A program made the position numbers and the translations under genes. The notes under the pieces were generated by a model, which did not search any database, was not told the origin of the DNA, and saw nothing but the letters and a program-made list of their open reading frames with translations. 64,000 nucleotides of DNA from Aldrovandia affinis (taxonomy: Eukaryota > Chordata > Actinopteri > Notacanthiformes > Halosauridae), in assembly GCA_029706075.1 (NCBI GenBank), contig JAINUG010000228.1, forward strand, positions 434,001 through 498,000. The letters run 5' to 3'. Positions 1 to 10,800 of the stretch are shown here, one piece after another. Positions within the stretch are counted from its first letter, which is position 1. The number at the start of each line of letters is the position of its first letter.

Positions 1-239
1 ATACATTTTAAAATCATTCTAAGGTAAGATTGTTATCTTCAGTATGAATATAAATTGCTGATTAAATTATCAAATACCATTAGATAATCAAACAAATAAA
101 TATTTCCTGTAAAAGATCTTGGATGAAGTGCCTGCTGGTAATGAATGGATAATGTGAAAGCATCTTCCCAATTTCTACTGTAGTTAATCCAAATAGTCAA
201 GTTCAAATTAAATTTAGTTTGGGTGTATGCTTGCATGTA

Positions 240-1497
240 CAGTAGACTCCATTTTTATTCATACCCTTGCTAAAGATAAACAAAATATATTGTATAAAAT
301 AAACTACATAAGTAATGAGGTATATTTCTGGATTCCCTAGGGTATAAAAAGGAGTGAACACAAGTTCAGACAAAATGTTATTGACCTCTACAGATCAGGA
401 CATGGGTACAAAAAAAATCACTAAAAAGTTAAAGATACTGCTTTCCACTGTTGTGTCAATTATTAGGCCACTTAGGCAAGTTTAAGGCCACTGGAGCAGT
501 GGCTAACCTGCCAAGTAGAGGACACACGTGTAGTGAGACAGATGGTTCGAGAGGCAAAACGAAGTCCAAGGGGCACAGTTCAAGATCTCTAAAACAACCT
601 TGCATCTTGGGGTTACAAGGTGTCTAAAGCTACCATTCGACAATGCCTACATGACAATTACCTTTATGGCCTTTATGGAGTTGCAAGAAGGACGCCTCTT
701 TTGAAGTCAATTCACCGAAAAAGGCATCTTTTATTCGCCAAACTACATCTGAAATACATTTGGAACCGTGTCTTGTGGTCAGATTAAACAAAAATCAAGC
801 TTTATGGACATGCACATCAGTATTATGTTTGGTGTCCAAAGAATGCAAGTTATGTTGAAAAGCACCTCATGTCTACGGTGAAACATGGTGGTGGATCTTT
901 AATGCTTTGGGGTTGTTTTGCATCTACAGGCCCTGGGGCACTTATTAAAATTGATGGAACAATGATTTGTCCAAAAATCTTGTTCCTTCTGCCAGGAAGC
1001 TACACCTTGGCTGCAGATGAACCTTCCAATAAGACAACGATCCCAAACATACATCCAAAGCAACTACGAAATGGATGACAAAGCACAAGATCAATGTCCT
1101 GATGTGACCATCTCAGTCTCCAGATCTGAATCCAATTGAACATTTGTGGGTTGAACACAAAAAAGCAGTCCACAAACCTCAAACCAAGAATATGAAGGAA
1201 ATAGAACAATTCTGCATGGAGGAATAGTTGAGGATCCCCCCCAAGAAGTTCCATAACCTCGTACAACACTACAGAAGGTGACTACTTGCTGTTATAATGG
1301 CTGTACTGATTACACGGGTGTCAATATTTTCTGGGAAAAAAATAATAATTTGTGAACCATTCGATTGTGCCAATGCATTATTATTAAATCATATAATTTT
1401 TGGAATTTTGTGAGCATAAAATAAAGCTCATTACTTATATAGTTTATTTTATATGATCTCTTTTGTAACTAAATCACAATTAAAAATAAGTCTACAC
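240..1497 (+). mobile_element. Tc1-like DNA transposon, degenerate, both ends visible
   Basis: The left end, after a TA at 238-239, reads CAGTAGACTCCATTTTTATT. The right end near 1490 reads back as an imperfect copy (TAGACTTATTTTTAAT). Longer subterminal inverted similarity pairs 300-320 with 1428-1445 (ctcattactta and neighbours). The length of about 1.26 kb is normal for a fish Tc1 element. The body encodes a plus-strand transposase, listed separately. TA flanks and inverted ends fit cut-and-paste Tc1/mariner insertion. The ends are diverged, so this is an old, immobile copy. Confidence 0.85.
395..1282 (+). pseudogene. Tc1-like transposase, decayed
   Basis: Translation across frames gives the usual order of a Tc1 transposase. 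An N-terminal helix-turn-helix region (KKITKKLKI near 410-430, then the VVRQMVREAKRSPRGTVQDL stretch near 530-590) is followed by WNRVLWSD near 762-785 with the first catalytic Asp. Next come STVKHGGGSLMLWGCFAS at 872-925, a DNDPKHTSK-like stretch near 1035-1060, and [11 protein letters not shown] near 1115-1150 with the terminal Glu. All three acidic positions can be located, but stops and frameshifts separate them (for example a stop right after WSD near 785), so no functional protein is made. Nothing suggests host domestication. Confidence 0.85.
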
Positions 1498-1569
1498 AAG
1501 TGTTTCATAATAATGTCAATACTAATGACCAATATGTTTCTGCTGTAAAAGATGTTTTAAAATCAACAC

Positions 1570-1925
1570 TTTAATATGTGAGTTTCTAAAGCAACATGGG
1601 AGATATAATGTTGAAAATAATGATGGCATGTGCCAAACAAGGAAAACTGCATCAGGAAAGGGGAACAGCAAGTCAAAGCTCACTGTCAGGGATAGATGGA
1701 CAGTTAACAGGATATTGCTCAAAACTACAAAACAACAGGCTCAAAAATGACCACAGAACTGAATGTACACCTCCATGACCCAGTCACAACAAAAACTGTA
1801 CATCGTGAGTTTTACAAAGCTGATATTTATGGTAAGGCTGCCATTCAGAAACTACTTGTAAGGCCAACATGCAACAATGCCAAACCTGTTGTAATGAGCA
1901 TAAAACCTGGACTTCTGTTATGAAT
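1570..1925 (+). pseudogene. Tc1-like transposase, N-terminal part only
   Basis: Reading across frames from about 1665 gives a Tc1-type DNA-binding region: SKLTVRDRWTVNRILLKTTK, then KMTTELNVHLHDPVTTKTVH and KAAIQKLLVRPT near 1840-1870. The catalytic half is absent: after about 1925 no DDE motif follows. The sequence differs from the neighbour at 240-1497, so this is a second, unrelated Tc1 family placed head-to-tail with it. No inverted ends are recognisable. Confidence 0.7.
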
Positions 1926-2715
1926 GCAGGCCGTCAATCTTTTTTCCCTCCCAACATCAAACATTTATTCTGATTTTCTTTTTCTCACACAAGATAATCA
2001 AATGTTTAATTTTGAAGTGTAAAAAAACAAACTGAAAATGTCCACTTAAATGCTATGAGTCAGTACATGTATGGCATTTAGGTGGTGGGGTGGCATGAAG
2101 CTGAGGGGTGAGGGATGGGGTTAAGAAAGATAAATAATGTACCACTTTACCTTCCAGAATACTGACAGAGGTTGCACCAAACTGTAACCAGAGGCAAAGT
2201 AACTGGAAACCATTACAGAAATGACAGAGCATGTATATATTACATGAGACTTTAGTGTTCGAAACCCAAGCCACATGGTATTTCAGAGATGTTCATTCAA
2301 ATTATTGATACTCTTTTAAGGCCTAAATATGCATTTTCTGAAGGAAGGCACACTTGATATATGCTTCCATTTATTCCCAGGACAAGAACGTAAATGTGTC
2401 ATTTCAGCTTTGGACTGTCACAGCATCAATGCTTGCCCTGGATCTACATTAAGGAGCAGAGAAAAAAGGTAAATTTTGTATTTGCACTGATAAAAGGGTA
2501 CTGCTGAATATGATCAACTATTTCAGATAAAACCAATTCTTAACTCCACACCTGTCCAATTTTCTTTGATATATGATTAATGCATTTAGTATTTATTTGC
2601 CTTTGAGATCTTTCCTCTTACATTGTACGAGAAAGAAATGTATCTCATTTTGTGCTTGACAACAAGCCGTTACAACACTTGGATAACCTGCACTGCAACT
2701 TAATATCAGCAGAAA
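1926..2715. other. Unassigned AT-rich stretch
   Basis: No coding motif, RNA-like structure or known repeat was recognised. Short open frames here lack any family signature. Confidence 0.5.
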
Positions 2716-2789
2716 CTTGTTTGATGTACTGGTTAGAGCACTGGACTCTGGACTGAGGGCTTTTACTCCTTCTTTAAATTCAATTAATC

Positions 2790-3312
2790 AGCAAAACCGA
2801 CCAACACTTCCCCCCCAACCAGCGACACCTCCCTCCCAGACGAGCTTAAGAACTTTTATGCTCGCTTCGACAGGGACAACCAGGAGACGGCCATCAAGGC
2901 TGTGCTCCCCGCTGACCACCAACCTCTCACACTCTCCCTCACCGATGTGTGTGCTGCACTGAGCCGGTCTACTGCACGTAAGACTGCTGGCCCTGATGGC
3001 ATCCCCGGACGCGTACTCAGGGCCTGTGCTGGGCAGCTGTCTGGGGTCCAGGCAGTTGTCCTCACGTGTTTTAAGACCACCTCCATTGTGCCGATGCCTA
3101 AGCACTCCACCGCAGCGAGCCTGAATGACTTTCGCCCTGTTGTGCTCACCCCCACCATCATGAAGTGCTTCGAGAGGCTGGTGCTGGCTCAACTCAAAAC
3201 CTTCCTACCGCCCACACTGGACCCCCTCCAATTCGCCTACCGCCAGAACAGGTGTACGGAGGACGCCATCTCCACGGCACTCCACTCTACCTTCTCCCAC
3301 CTGGACAACAAT
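2790..3312 (+). pseudogene. LINE reverse-transcriptase fragment (Rex/L2-like, teleost)
   Basis: From about 2840 one frame reads through the region leading into reverse transcriptase (NFYARFDRDN, IKAVLPADHQPLTLSL). It continues into RT domain 0/1: ARKTAGPDGIPGRVLRACAG, SIVPMPKHS, LNDFRPVVLTPTIMKCFERL, LDPLQFAYRQNRCTEDAIST. This is the familiar N-terminal half of a teleost non-LTR polymerase, probably the Rex1/L2-related group; the clade is inferred from memory of the family. Coding similarity stops at HLDNN near 3311, before the catalytic Asp of motif A, and AT-rich DNA follows. A gap around GQLSGVQAVVLTCFK suggests a small internal deletion. The segment is far more GC-rich than its surroundings. 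Both ends are truncated and no tail is visible. Confidence 0.85.
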
Positions 3313-4738
3313 TTATTTAAAAAAATTATTTCATTTACACATACATGCACTGCTTCCCCTTTTAGCCTGCAGTCGTTTTTCAGGAAAAGAGATCGCTAAT
3401 TGTACCGTGTTTCGCGAACTTCTCCCTCAAGCGCTTGAAAAAGGTAGGGACTTTAATAGCCTTTACTGGGTGGATTTTTGTCAGATGCTCTTTTAGACGG
3501 GAGGGTTGCATTGCCTAGTTGAAGAAAACCTGCTCACACTAAACACAGAGGTAGCTGTGGGTTGAATGGAGACTCAATAAAGCCCAATTGTAAATAATCC
3601 AGTGCATATTGTGAGAATGTTTTCTTTACAGCCTGTGCCATTTGAGTAGCCTAATGTTACTAACATTACTATGTATGCAATACTATATGACTTTATTGTT
3701 CTATGTTTATTGATCAGTAACTGGACACATTACGCGTATGTGCCGCACTCATGCTGATGAGAGTGTAGCCAATGTTAGCTACTATTAGTAGGGAAATGTA
3801 TTGTTATAGCTCAAGGATTACTGTGTTTGCCGGTATTAGTCTGCTAAATTACCTAGTTGACGTTATGTTGGCTTGGTAGGTGTCAGCCCGTTTAGCTAAC
3901 GTTTATGTCAGTTTTATATCAATTTCATAAATAACAGTGTTAAAACAGCAGACTGCATATGTTACAGTGGTGTTGTAACTTATATCTGAGGAGGCACGGA
4001 ATGAGTAACTAAAATTGCTCTGGTCCGGGCAACATGTGAAGAACGCAGAGCTTTCCTTATGGTCGCAATTTTATTTTTTGTCAATCATTGATCATAATTA
4101 CACATAATTGTGCACATATCAAAGCAGTCCACAAAGCAAACATGTTTTAAAAATAAATAAATAAATTGTATTAAAGATTGGTGTAAACACATTTGGGGAT
4201 GCACCCATTGCACCTGACCAAACTCAATGACAAATGACCACTGCAATGACAACATGATGATGATGATGAAACTACCATGACTACAGTTGCTACTGCTACA
4301 GTATGTCTACTGCTGGCAGCACTCGCCCTACCTAAAATGGAAATCATTATGACAATGAGAGTCCATAAGGCTGTGTAGTTATTCACTGGGAGGTTAAGGT
4401 TATAGTCATGGTTAAAGGAATCAACGCAGCTCTATTGAATCAATCTGACAGGGTTAATTACTTGTCTCTTTGATGACAATATTGTCAGGGGATCAGATCC
4501 GTTGTCTCTGCAGTAACAATATGAGTCATAGAGTTTCCATGTACCAATGACCACCCCCCTCTACTTCCCGGTATTGAATTCCCATCACTTCCTCTTCACT
4601 GCTCAGATACATGCCAAGATATTACAGTAGCCTTGCTTTGGTCCTGACCCCATATGATAAAACAGGAAGCTGATTACATACCACAAACAGCACTGGACAC
4701 ACAGGGGACAGGGAGAGCCAGTTCTTCCAGAATTTAAT
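3313..4738. other. Unassigned stretch, no gene seen
   Basis: Mostly AT-rich with a small ATG/TGA-rich patch at 4250-4270. The stretch 3700-4050 has the look of an old transposon flank but I could not pair any ends. Nothing firm to annotate. Confidence 0.4.
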
Positions 4739-4740
4739 AC

Positions 4741-5634
4741 ACACTACCGGTCAAATGTTTTAGAACACACCCATTCTCCAGTTTTTGCTGAAATTTAAGT
4801 TCAGTGATTAACCTGAAATGGTACAAAGGTAAGCGGTAAACTGCCAGAGGTTAAAAAAAAGTTTAGGTTACCAAAAACTGAAAAATAATGTCAATTTCAG
4901 AGTTATAAAAAAAGGCCAGCATCTTTTCAGAGAACAAGTAATGTGTTAACGTGGGTTAACAGTCAGTCTGTGCAGTCGCCAACTCTGGATCCAGCAAAAG
5001 AGCCCCAGACCACTACGCTTCCTCCTCCATGTTTGACAGTTGGTGTCACACACTGAGGAACCGTCCTTTCGCCTACAAAATGGCGATTTCAAATTTTGAT
5101 TAATCGGTCCATAAGACCTTCTTCCAGTTTTCAGTAGTCCACTGGCGGTGCTTCATGGCCCAGGCAAGCCTCTTTTTCTTATTTTGCCATCTTAGTAATG
5201 GCTTTCTTACTGCCACTTGACCTGTCAAAACCTGCAGCTCGAAGTCTTCTCTTCACAGTTGAAACTGAGACTTCCTTACTTCAACCAGTGTTAAGCTGTG
5301 CTTGAAGCTGTTGTCCTGTGAGCCGCCTATCACGCAAGCTATTGACTCTCAGAAACTTGTCTTCTGATTTTGTTGTGGCTTTGGGTCTGCCAGACCCCTT
5401 CCTGTCACAGTTTCCTCCAGTTTCCAAGTGCCTTTTGATGGTGTAGGAAACTACACACTGCCAAAAAATGTACATTATTTTTCAGTTTTTGGTAACCTAA
5501 ACTTTTTTTATTTAACCTCTGCCAGTTTACTGCTTACCTTTCTACCATTTCAGGTTATTCACTGGATTTGAACTTCTTAAATTTCAGTAAAAACTGGAAA
5601 ATGGGGGTGTTCTAAAACTTTTGACCGGTAGTAT
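4741..5634 (-). mobile_element. Internally deleted Tc1-like element, copy A
   Basis: The left end CACTACCGGTCAAA near 4742 and right end TTGACCGGTAGT near 5621-5632 are inverted copies. Inverted similarity extends more than 150 bp inward, including GTTTAGGTTACCAAAAACTG at 4861-4880 and its complement near 5488-5508. The transposase remnant runs on the minus strand: the DNA-binding part at 5281-5475 (YTIKRHLETGGN, GSGRPKATTKSEDKFLRVNS, LTGQQLQAQLNTG), then RLRAAGFDRSSG-like and KHGGGSVVVWGSFAGS-like parts toward 5000. The second catalytic Asp and the Glu region are missing because the sequence jumps from the VGDCTD stretch near 4975 directly into the terminal inverted repeat. Total length is about 0.89 kb, against a usual 1.3-1.6 kb. 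The same structure recurs at 20809-21659. Confidence 0.9.
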
Positions 5635-5940
5635 ATGAATAATGCTGTACCCCGCCTAATGGTGTACACTGCTGCCATGCCAAACCTGGGGAATATTCCC
5701 CAAATAAAAATTAAAAATGAAAAACTTTGACAATAGTCCACTCCATGGCCAGTGAGCTTTATACAGCAGACACAGAGAGTGTGCCATTTCTTAATGATCT
5801 TAAACCTGTTTGTGACTGATTTGAATGATACAAAAGAATACTGGGCGATTAGGAGCTGATTCCATCCGATTTTATTGCGCGTATTGTCATCATAGCTTTA
5901 CTTTGCCATTCCTTATGTTATTTTAGAAAAAATATTTTAA

Positions 5941-7013
5941 CAGGGTTCCCACTCAAATCAAATTCCCATTTTCCATGTCTTTTCAATGACAATTTTTACT
6001 TTTACAACTTCTCTGCCACTGCCTCTGCCTTGCCCCTGAGCCCTAGATTCTGCGAGAAGTGTGAGCTGGCCCCATCAACCCCCGCCTATTAACTTAATTC
6101 CAGACCGGTCCTCCCATGCCCATCTGGATCCCCCTTCACATGACTTAGGCTCTCCCACTAACTACCGAACTCAGAGGCGCAAAGTCAGCCAGCCCTGCGT
6201 CACCTTTGGACTGACCATGATACAGTCTTTTTTGAACACACCCTCTGCCAGCCAGAAGAGGATAGACTCCACCTCTTTTAGTCTGGTTTCTCCCTATCCC
6301 AAGGTTTCTCCCTATCGTTTTGACCAAGGAGGTTTTTACTTGCCATTGTCGTCTTAGGCTTGCTTTTTTTGGGGGGAGGGTAGGCCTGGGCTCCCTCTTT
6401 TGTTAAGCATTTTGTGACAATGTATTTTTCAAAAGCGCTATACAAATACATTTGATTTGATTTGACATAATGAAAGGGAATGTTTTATATCTACAAATAA
6501 TTGGGGGCAGATATGACTGTTTTTAATATTGTGTGAATAATGTCCTCCCCACCCCCCCCACATGTTACACCTACACTTCAGTCCACTGTTCATTTTAAAA
6601 ATGAACTTGGATAGGGACAAAACCTGATCCAGGTTTCCACAAACCCCAATCATTAGGTAAAATGCTCAACGTTGTGTTTAATGCGTTTTACGATCAAGTA
6701 GCAATGCTAGAGAGTCTGTTATACCATGTTAAGGCGGATGTGGAAATTGTGGCAGTATTAGGACAGCAGACATTTTGCGTTCAAGAATGGTAATGTTAAC
6801 GTTATCAGTCTAATTATTCCAAATTTGAATCACAAATTTCCATGAATTTTCCATGACAGCTGGCTTTTTCATCAATTTCAATGTCTTTCCATAACACAAT
6901 TATTTTAAACGATTTTTCAGGTTTTTCCAGAATTTTCAACAATTTCAATCTCTTTCCATTACAGAATTATTCTCAAAGATTTTCCAGGTTTTTCAATGAC
7001 CGTGGGAACCCTG
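5941..7013. mobile_element. hAT-like element with CAGGGTTCCCAC ends
   Basis: The 12-bp terminus CAGGGTTCCCAC at 5941-5952 is perfectly inverted at 7002-7013 (GTGGGAACCCTG). Subterminal DNA on the right (6830-7000) holds repeated short motifs such as TTTCCA and TTTTTC, as is common in hAT subterminal regions. No transposase is present, so the element is non-autonomous. Flanks on both sides contain TTTTAA but do not align as a clean 8-bp duplication, so hAT membership rests on the end sequence. A LINE tail lies within it. Confidence 0.65.
6005..6470 (+). mobile_element. LINE 3' untranslated tail (teleost L2/Rex type)
   Basis: The stretch holds a widespread teleost LINE-tail signature: AGGAGGTTTTTACTTGCCA-like sequence near 6329-6347, then CTTAGGCTTGC, then AAAAGCGCTATACAAATACA at 6433-6450, ending in the short repeat TTTGATTTGATTTGA. 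The upstream part (6005-6320) may be 3' coding or untranslated LINE sequence but I see no reverse-transcriptase motif in it. Orientation is given by the tail. It lies inside the hAT-like element, so it inserted later. Confidence 0.65.
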
Positions 7014-7363
7014 TTTTAAGTTAAATACCATTCTCTAATCTATTCACTACAATAAAAATGATCTAATCTTACCTGCACTCTGTCCATTACAATTACAATG
7101 ATTTCAATAGTAAGTTTGCAAATACATAATTAAGTAAAAAGCAATCAATCACTAATGAGTGACATTTGCTAAAATTGGACAGGCTCTTAATAAAAAAAAT
7201 AAAAAAAAAACTGGTTTAGGACCATCCGCAGTTTGATGCCAATACTATGTTTCCTGAATTTCAAGATGATCAGGTGCCACTGTAAACCGGAGAGTGAGAC
7301 GCTGGCTCTCACACACATATACACATGCACAGCCTTTCACTGGAACTTTTATTCCATGGCCTA
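7014..7363. other. Unassigned AT-rich stretch
   Basis: Contains an A-rich run near 7190-7210 and a short CA-rich patch near 7308-7330. No gene or repeat assigned. Confidence 0.4.
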
Positions 7364-7440
7364 TGTCATGAGAAATGATACAACGAAGTAGCGTTTTATA
7401 GACTTTATTAACTCACGAGTAGCGGCACACATGCACATTA
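7364..7440 (-). repeat. LTR fragment of the Ty3-type element (left side)
   Basis: About 75 bp starting TGTCATGAG match the start of the LTR at 10818 with only a few differences (shared ACAACGAAGTAGCG and AACTCACGAGTAGCGGCACA). Similarity stops after CACACATG, so one of the two LTRs has been rearranged. On the minus strand the DNA at 7531-7570 is a long purine run, as expected of the polypurine tract next to a 3' LTR; its spacing suggests the LTR originally reached about 7530. Confidence 0.75.
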
Positions 7441-7643
7441 CATTACTAATGTGAACCATGCCACTTTTACAGTAGATAATCAACCAAATTTGTAAACTCA
7501 AAATAATTCCATAACAATGAAAATTAGACTTTTTTTTCTCTTTTCCTCTTCTTTCTCTTCCTCCCCCAGAACAATACAAGGTGTTCCCAAATAATTATTT
7601 CTGAAACAAAACTAAGGAACAATCGTGTAGTGTCCTTATATAT

Positions 7644-8613
7644 TAGTGGTGGGACTCGATTAAAAAAATTAATCTAATTAATTAGAGGCTTTGTAATTAA
7701 TTAATCGAAATTAATCGCATTTTAATCGCATATCAATATTTGACACGAGAAGCAACATTTTTCAATTCAAATGGATTTTGGTATACGAGTGAATCAATGA
7801 ATAGACATATACATAAGTTTAAGCAGCAAAATCTTGTTTATGTTAGCTACTACACAGACCAGTGCAATTTTTAACAAAGTACAGCAATTTTAGGAATATG
7901 ATAGTGCAAAGGACCTTTGGAAGAAGCTGCTGGATTTTTTCGAAATTGTCTTTCTGCATGGCAGTTCATAAGTTGTGTCAGACGACGCAATCTGTAGCAC
8001 CTTTTCTAGCCCTTATCTTCGACCACCGAAAGTGGTCTACAGTCCACGGCAATCCAGTGAGCCAGTGAGTTGGTTACTTTGTTAGACGTGGTCTTACTCA
8101 TCTTGGCTCTGAACCCCGTCATCTGGTCGAGTGTGGGTTGGCGACTCTGCTTGCTCGTACTAGGACTAACGTTAGCCTGATCAGCGTTAGCTCTGGCTTC
8201 CACGCTAGCTGCAACATGTTTAGCATTGAGGTGATACCGTAGGCTTGAAGTGCTCCGGTGATATGCAAATTCTTTGTTGCACAATGTGCACACAACTATT
8301 CTCTTATCCACACTTCCATCAGGGAGTTTTTTATATCTAAATATCCCATCCACCGGGCCAAACAACGCGGTCTCATCTGGTTCTTCCATGTTAGCCTACA
8401 ACGCTCTACTCAGAGTGGGGCTTTGTTGTCTGACGTCACTCAATGCACGTTGTGCATCGGTATGATCGGTATGCCTGGAATTCGTCCACTGAGAAACGTT
8501 CAGTGGTGTCTGGAGTGCAAAAATATAGTGCGATTAAAATGCGTACATTTTTTAACACGTTGTTTTTTCTGTAATTAATTAATCGAAATTAACGCGTTAA
8601 AGTCCCAGCCCTA
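7644..8613 (-). mobile_element. hAT element with BED-finger ORF, perfect 8-bp target duplication
   Basis: The 970-bp element starts TAGTGGTGGGACT and ends AGTCCCAGCCCTA, imperfect inverted termini of hAT type. It is flanked by an exact 8-bp direct repeat TTATATAT (7636-7643 and 8614-8621), the hAT target-site length. Subterminal DNA at both ends shares AATTAATTAATCGAAATTAA. The minus strand carries the N-terminal BED-finger exon of a transposase; the catalytic and dimerisation parts are deleted, so the copy is non-autonomous. It sits inside the Ty3-type retrotransposon remnant and is therefore younger than it. Confidence 0.9.
8006..8389 (-). CDS. hAT transposase N-terminal fragment with BED zinc finger
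   Basis: The 127-residue open frame begins MEEPDETALFGPVDGIF. Residues about 32-60 form a BED-type zinc finger: the pair in VCTLCNKEF, then SSLRYHLNAKH with the two histidines five apart. It continues into the QPTLDQMTGF linker and the AHWIAVDCRPLSVVEDKG stretch, which in intact ZBED/hAT transposases precedes the catalytic region. The frame then ends, so it is an N-terminal third only. BED fingers bind DNA, and a protein of this size could in principle bind the element ends without catalysing transposition. Expression is not shown. The start codon lies about 225 bp inside the element end, a normal position. Confidence 0.8.
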   Translation of the reverse strand: MEEPDETALFGPVDGIFRYKKLPDGSVDKRIVVCTLCNKEFAYHRSTSSLRYHLNAKHVAASVEARANADQANVSPSTSKQSRQPTLDQMTGFRAKMSKTTSNKVTNSLAHWIAVDCRPLSVVEDKG

Positions 8614-8752
8614 TTATATATATAATTTTTTTAAACACTAAACTAGGACTGTCACCAGTCCCACAGCAACATGGGGATTATTGTGCCCCTCTTCCAGTTG
8701 CTGTGTCTATGCTACAAGATGGAGTGAGTTTCAGGTGTCTCTGTAGTGGATG

Positions 8753-9019
8753 GGAGGTTTCACCACTCTTCCCCTGGAAGTGATTCTGGTGAGTGGCAAA
8801 GTGTGGACAGTTCTACCCGGAGGAGTATTTGGGAGAGCCACTGGTAAGGCCTACTGTTCCTGGCCCATAGGTGTAGTTGTCAGCAGATTGGAGGTTTCAC
8901 CACTCTTCCCCTGGAAGTGATTCTGGTGAGTGGCAAAGTGTGGACAGTTCTACCCGGAGGAGTAGCTGGGAGAGCCACTGGAAAGGCCTGCTGTTCCTGG
9001 CCCATAGGTGTAGTTGTCA
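8753..9019. repeat. 137-bp tandem duplication inside the retrotransposon
   Basis: The unit beginning GGAGGTTTCACCACTCTTCC at 8753 recurs at 8890, each followed by the same GGTGTAGTTGTCA end. The two copies differ at only a handful of positions, such as TATTTGGG versus TAGCTGGG. Confidence 0.9.
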
Positions 9020-9242
9020 CATTGTTGTCACGTTAGGCATTATCCCCGTCATCTTTATCCTGACTCTCTGGGAACAGTTGCAAGTGTCTGTGGTTGCGAT
9101 GAAAAACTGTGCCGTCTTCTGTCTGGACTGTGTAAGATCGTGGTGCAGGGGACTTGCTGACCATGACTGCGGGTGCTTTCCAACTCTTTTGATCATCCAG
9201 TTTGATCCTCACACTTTGTCCTGGGTGGAGCTTGGGCAGGTC

Positions 9243-9840
9243 TCAAACTCCATGTCGCCTGTCGTAAAAGTATTTGTAAGCCTTCTTTGCTTGTTTGTCT
9301 TTGACCTCCACTGCCTTGTGATCAATGTGCTGACTGCTGAGTTGTATCTCCAGCATAGGCAGGGTGGTCCTAATGAGCCGTCCTGTCATGAGCTGGGCTG
9401 GGCTGACTCCAGTGGAAGCCACTGGTGTAGTCCTGTAGCACATCAGTGCCATGTGAGGGTCCGGCTGCCTCAGAATCCTTTTCACTGTCTGAACCGCCCT
9501 CTCTGCAGCTCCATTAGCCTGCGGGTAGTAGGGGCTGGAGGTTGAATGGCTGAAGTCATAGTCGCGAGCAAACTGTTTGAATTCTGTGGACAAATTGTGT
9601 TCCATTGTCTGTGATAAGTTAATTAGGAATACGCCAGTGGACGAACATGCTTTTCATTCTAGCTATGACCTGTTGACTGTTCCTGTTTATGTCTGCTCCA
9701 ATGTCTGGCCACCAGACAGACATTTTGGCACACTCACGGCTCTTTGTCAGCCCTTGATGCCCTCTGTGGATCTGTTCTAGAACCTCTTCCCGCAGTGAGG
9801 CTGGGAATTGTAATCCTGTCTCCGTACAGAAGCAAGCCAT
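9243..9840 (-). pseudogene. Ty3-type integrase, broken
   Basis: The upstream part (9840 down to 9619) gives the zinc-binding head: EEVLEQIHRGHQGLTKSREC followed by VWWPDIGADI, the H2C2-type region. A frame break near 9610 leads to a second part (9605 down to 9243) with the integrase core C-terminal half: FARDYDFSHSTSSPYYPQAN then GAAERAVQTVKRIL, which holds the catalytic Glu of the DDE triad in the N-G-x-x-E-R context. It then runs MALMCYRTTPVASTGVSPAQ and LMTGRLIRT. The first two catalytic Asp positions fall in the missing stretch between the parts. Integrase would insert the cDNA copy into the genome; this one is not functional. Confidence 0.85.
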
Positions 9841-9849
9841 CTTCGGCTG

Positions 9850-10233
9850 ACAGAGCAGCTCTCGCGGCGCTGTAGCCCTTCAGCTGATAAGGCACATGTT
9901 TGGGCCATCCCTCGTGGTTGTAGCGGATTACCATCTGTTGTAGCGGATTACCATCTGCTACTCCTTTTCGATTTGCGAATACCTTCACTCGGCATCCGTC
10001 AGCATCCTGGAACCAAAGGCCACGGGCCTGAGTTTGCCATCGTGGACCTGCAGTAGTGCTGCGCCCAGACCAAAGCTACTGGCATCGGCACTGACTACTG
10101 TCACCTTTGTGACGTCATAGTGCACCAGGGCAGGAGCCATGGATAGCATAGCCTTGACTTTGTTGAAATGTTTAAAATCCCTGTGCTGCACATTTCGCTT
10201 CACTTCGTTAACTTCACTCATTTCCATGTCCAA
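9850..10233 (-). pseudogene. Ty3-type RNase H fragment
   Basis: The frame from 10233 down to 9985 reads [20 protein letters not shown] then [20 protein letters not shown], the connection and start of the RNase H domain, with the Asp of SADAS as the first active-site residue, then [16 protein letters not shown] frame change near 9985 leads into VIRYNHEGWPKHVPYQLKGY and the start of integrase. The reverse-transcriptase palm, including the YxDD motif, is absent upstream. Confidence 0.8.
9919..9958. repeat. Short tandem duplication, about 20-bp unit
   Basis: GTTGTAGCGGATTACCATCT occurs twice back-to-back within the retrotransposon, most easily read as replication slippage. Confidence 0.85.
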
Positions 10234-10239
10234 ATTCTG

Positions 10240-10749
10240 CTTTTTAACCAGCTCTGACTGGCGAGCAATCTGTACTGCGTTTCTCTAGCGTTAACTCCGC
10301 CTCCATTTGCAGTTTCTGTGAAACGTCTTTATCAGCGATCCCGATGACAACTCTGTCTCTGATCTGCTCCTCCTTTGAGGCGCCAAATTCACAGTGATCT
10401 GCTAGCTCGTACAGGCTTCAAATGCTTCCACACTCTCTCCTGCTTTCTGCACGCACTGATGGAAACGTGCCCTTTCATGAATAATGTTGTGCCTAGGCAC
10501 AAAATGTTCATCCAATTTTATCATCACTCTGTCATAGCTGTTTACATGAGCTGGATCTTCAAAAGTGAACGAATTAAAGATTGCCTCAGTGTCCTTTCCC
10601 ATTGCATAAATAAGTGAGTTTACTTGCACCTCACCTGTTTCATTGTTGAGCTTGCTGGCTATGCGAAACCAGAAAAATCGTTGTTTCCACATCAGCCATG
10701 ACGGCGGCTGTGCAAAATCAAAAGCGTCGGGAGTGGGAAACTTCACCAT
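10240..10749 (-). pseudogene. Ty3-type gag fragment
   Basis: The frame from 10749 down to 10402 starts MVKFPTPDAFDFAQPPSW and includes WKQRFFWFRIASKLNNETGE, LIYAMGKDTEAIFNSF, RVMIKLDEHFVPRHNIIHER and QKAGESVEAFEA. This is the capsid-like region of a retrotransposon gag of the kind common in fish genomes. After a frame break the stretch ELADHCEFGASKEEQIRDRV continues gag to about 10240. No CCHC knuckle is seen because the deletion removes the rest. The start lies about 70 bp inside the right LTR, as expected for a 5' gag. Such genes are sometimes domesticated, but the breaks argue against it here. Confidence 0.8.
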
Positions 10750-10800
10750 ATCTTTTGTTTTCTTATTTTTTCATTAAAAAAATCTCCTGGACGTGAATGC

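Larger units (their letters stand above)
8640..10800 (-). mobile_element. Ty3-type LTR retrotransposon body, internally deleted
   Basis: On the minus strand, from high to low coordinates, the order is primer-binding site, gag, RNase H, integrase and downstream region. Protease and the whole reverse-transcriptase core are missing: gag joins the end of reverse transcriptase/RNase H near 10220-10240. Remaining frames carry stops and shifts. The gag-RH-IN order and the H2C2 integrase head fit Ty3/Gypsy. The 3' side is interrupted by the hAT element at 7644-8613. The element cannot move on its own. Confidence 0.85.

Noticed and set aside
2788-3192. 134-codon minus-strand open frame
   Set aside because: Antisense shadow of the LINE reverse-transcriptase fragment, kept open by its high GC content.
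8877-9545. Longest single open frame in the window, 222 codons on the plus strand
   Set aside because: It lies antisense to the Ty3 integrase and downstream region, which has clear family motifs on the minus strand; the plus-strand product has no domain.
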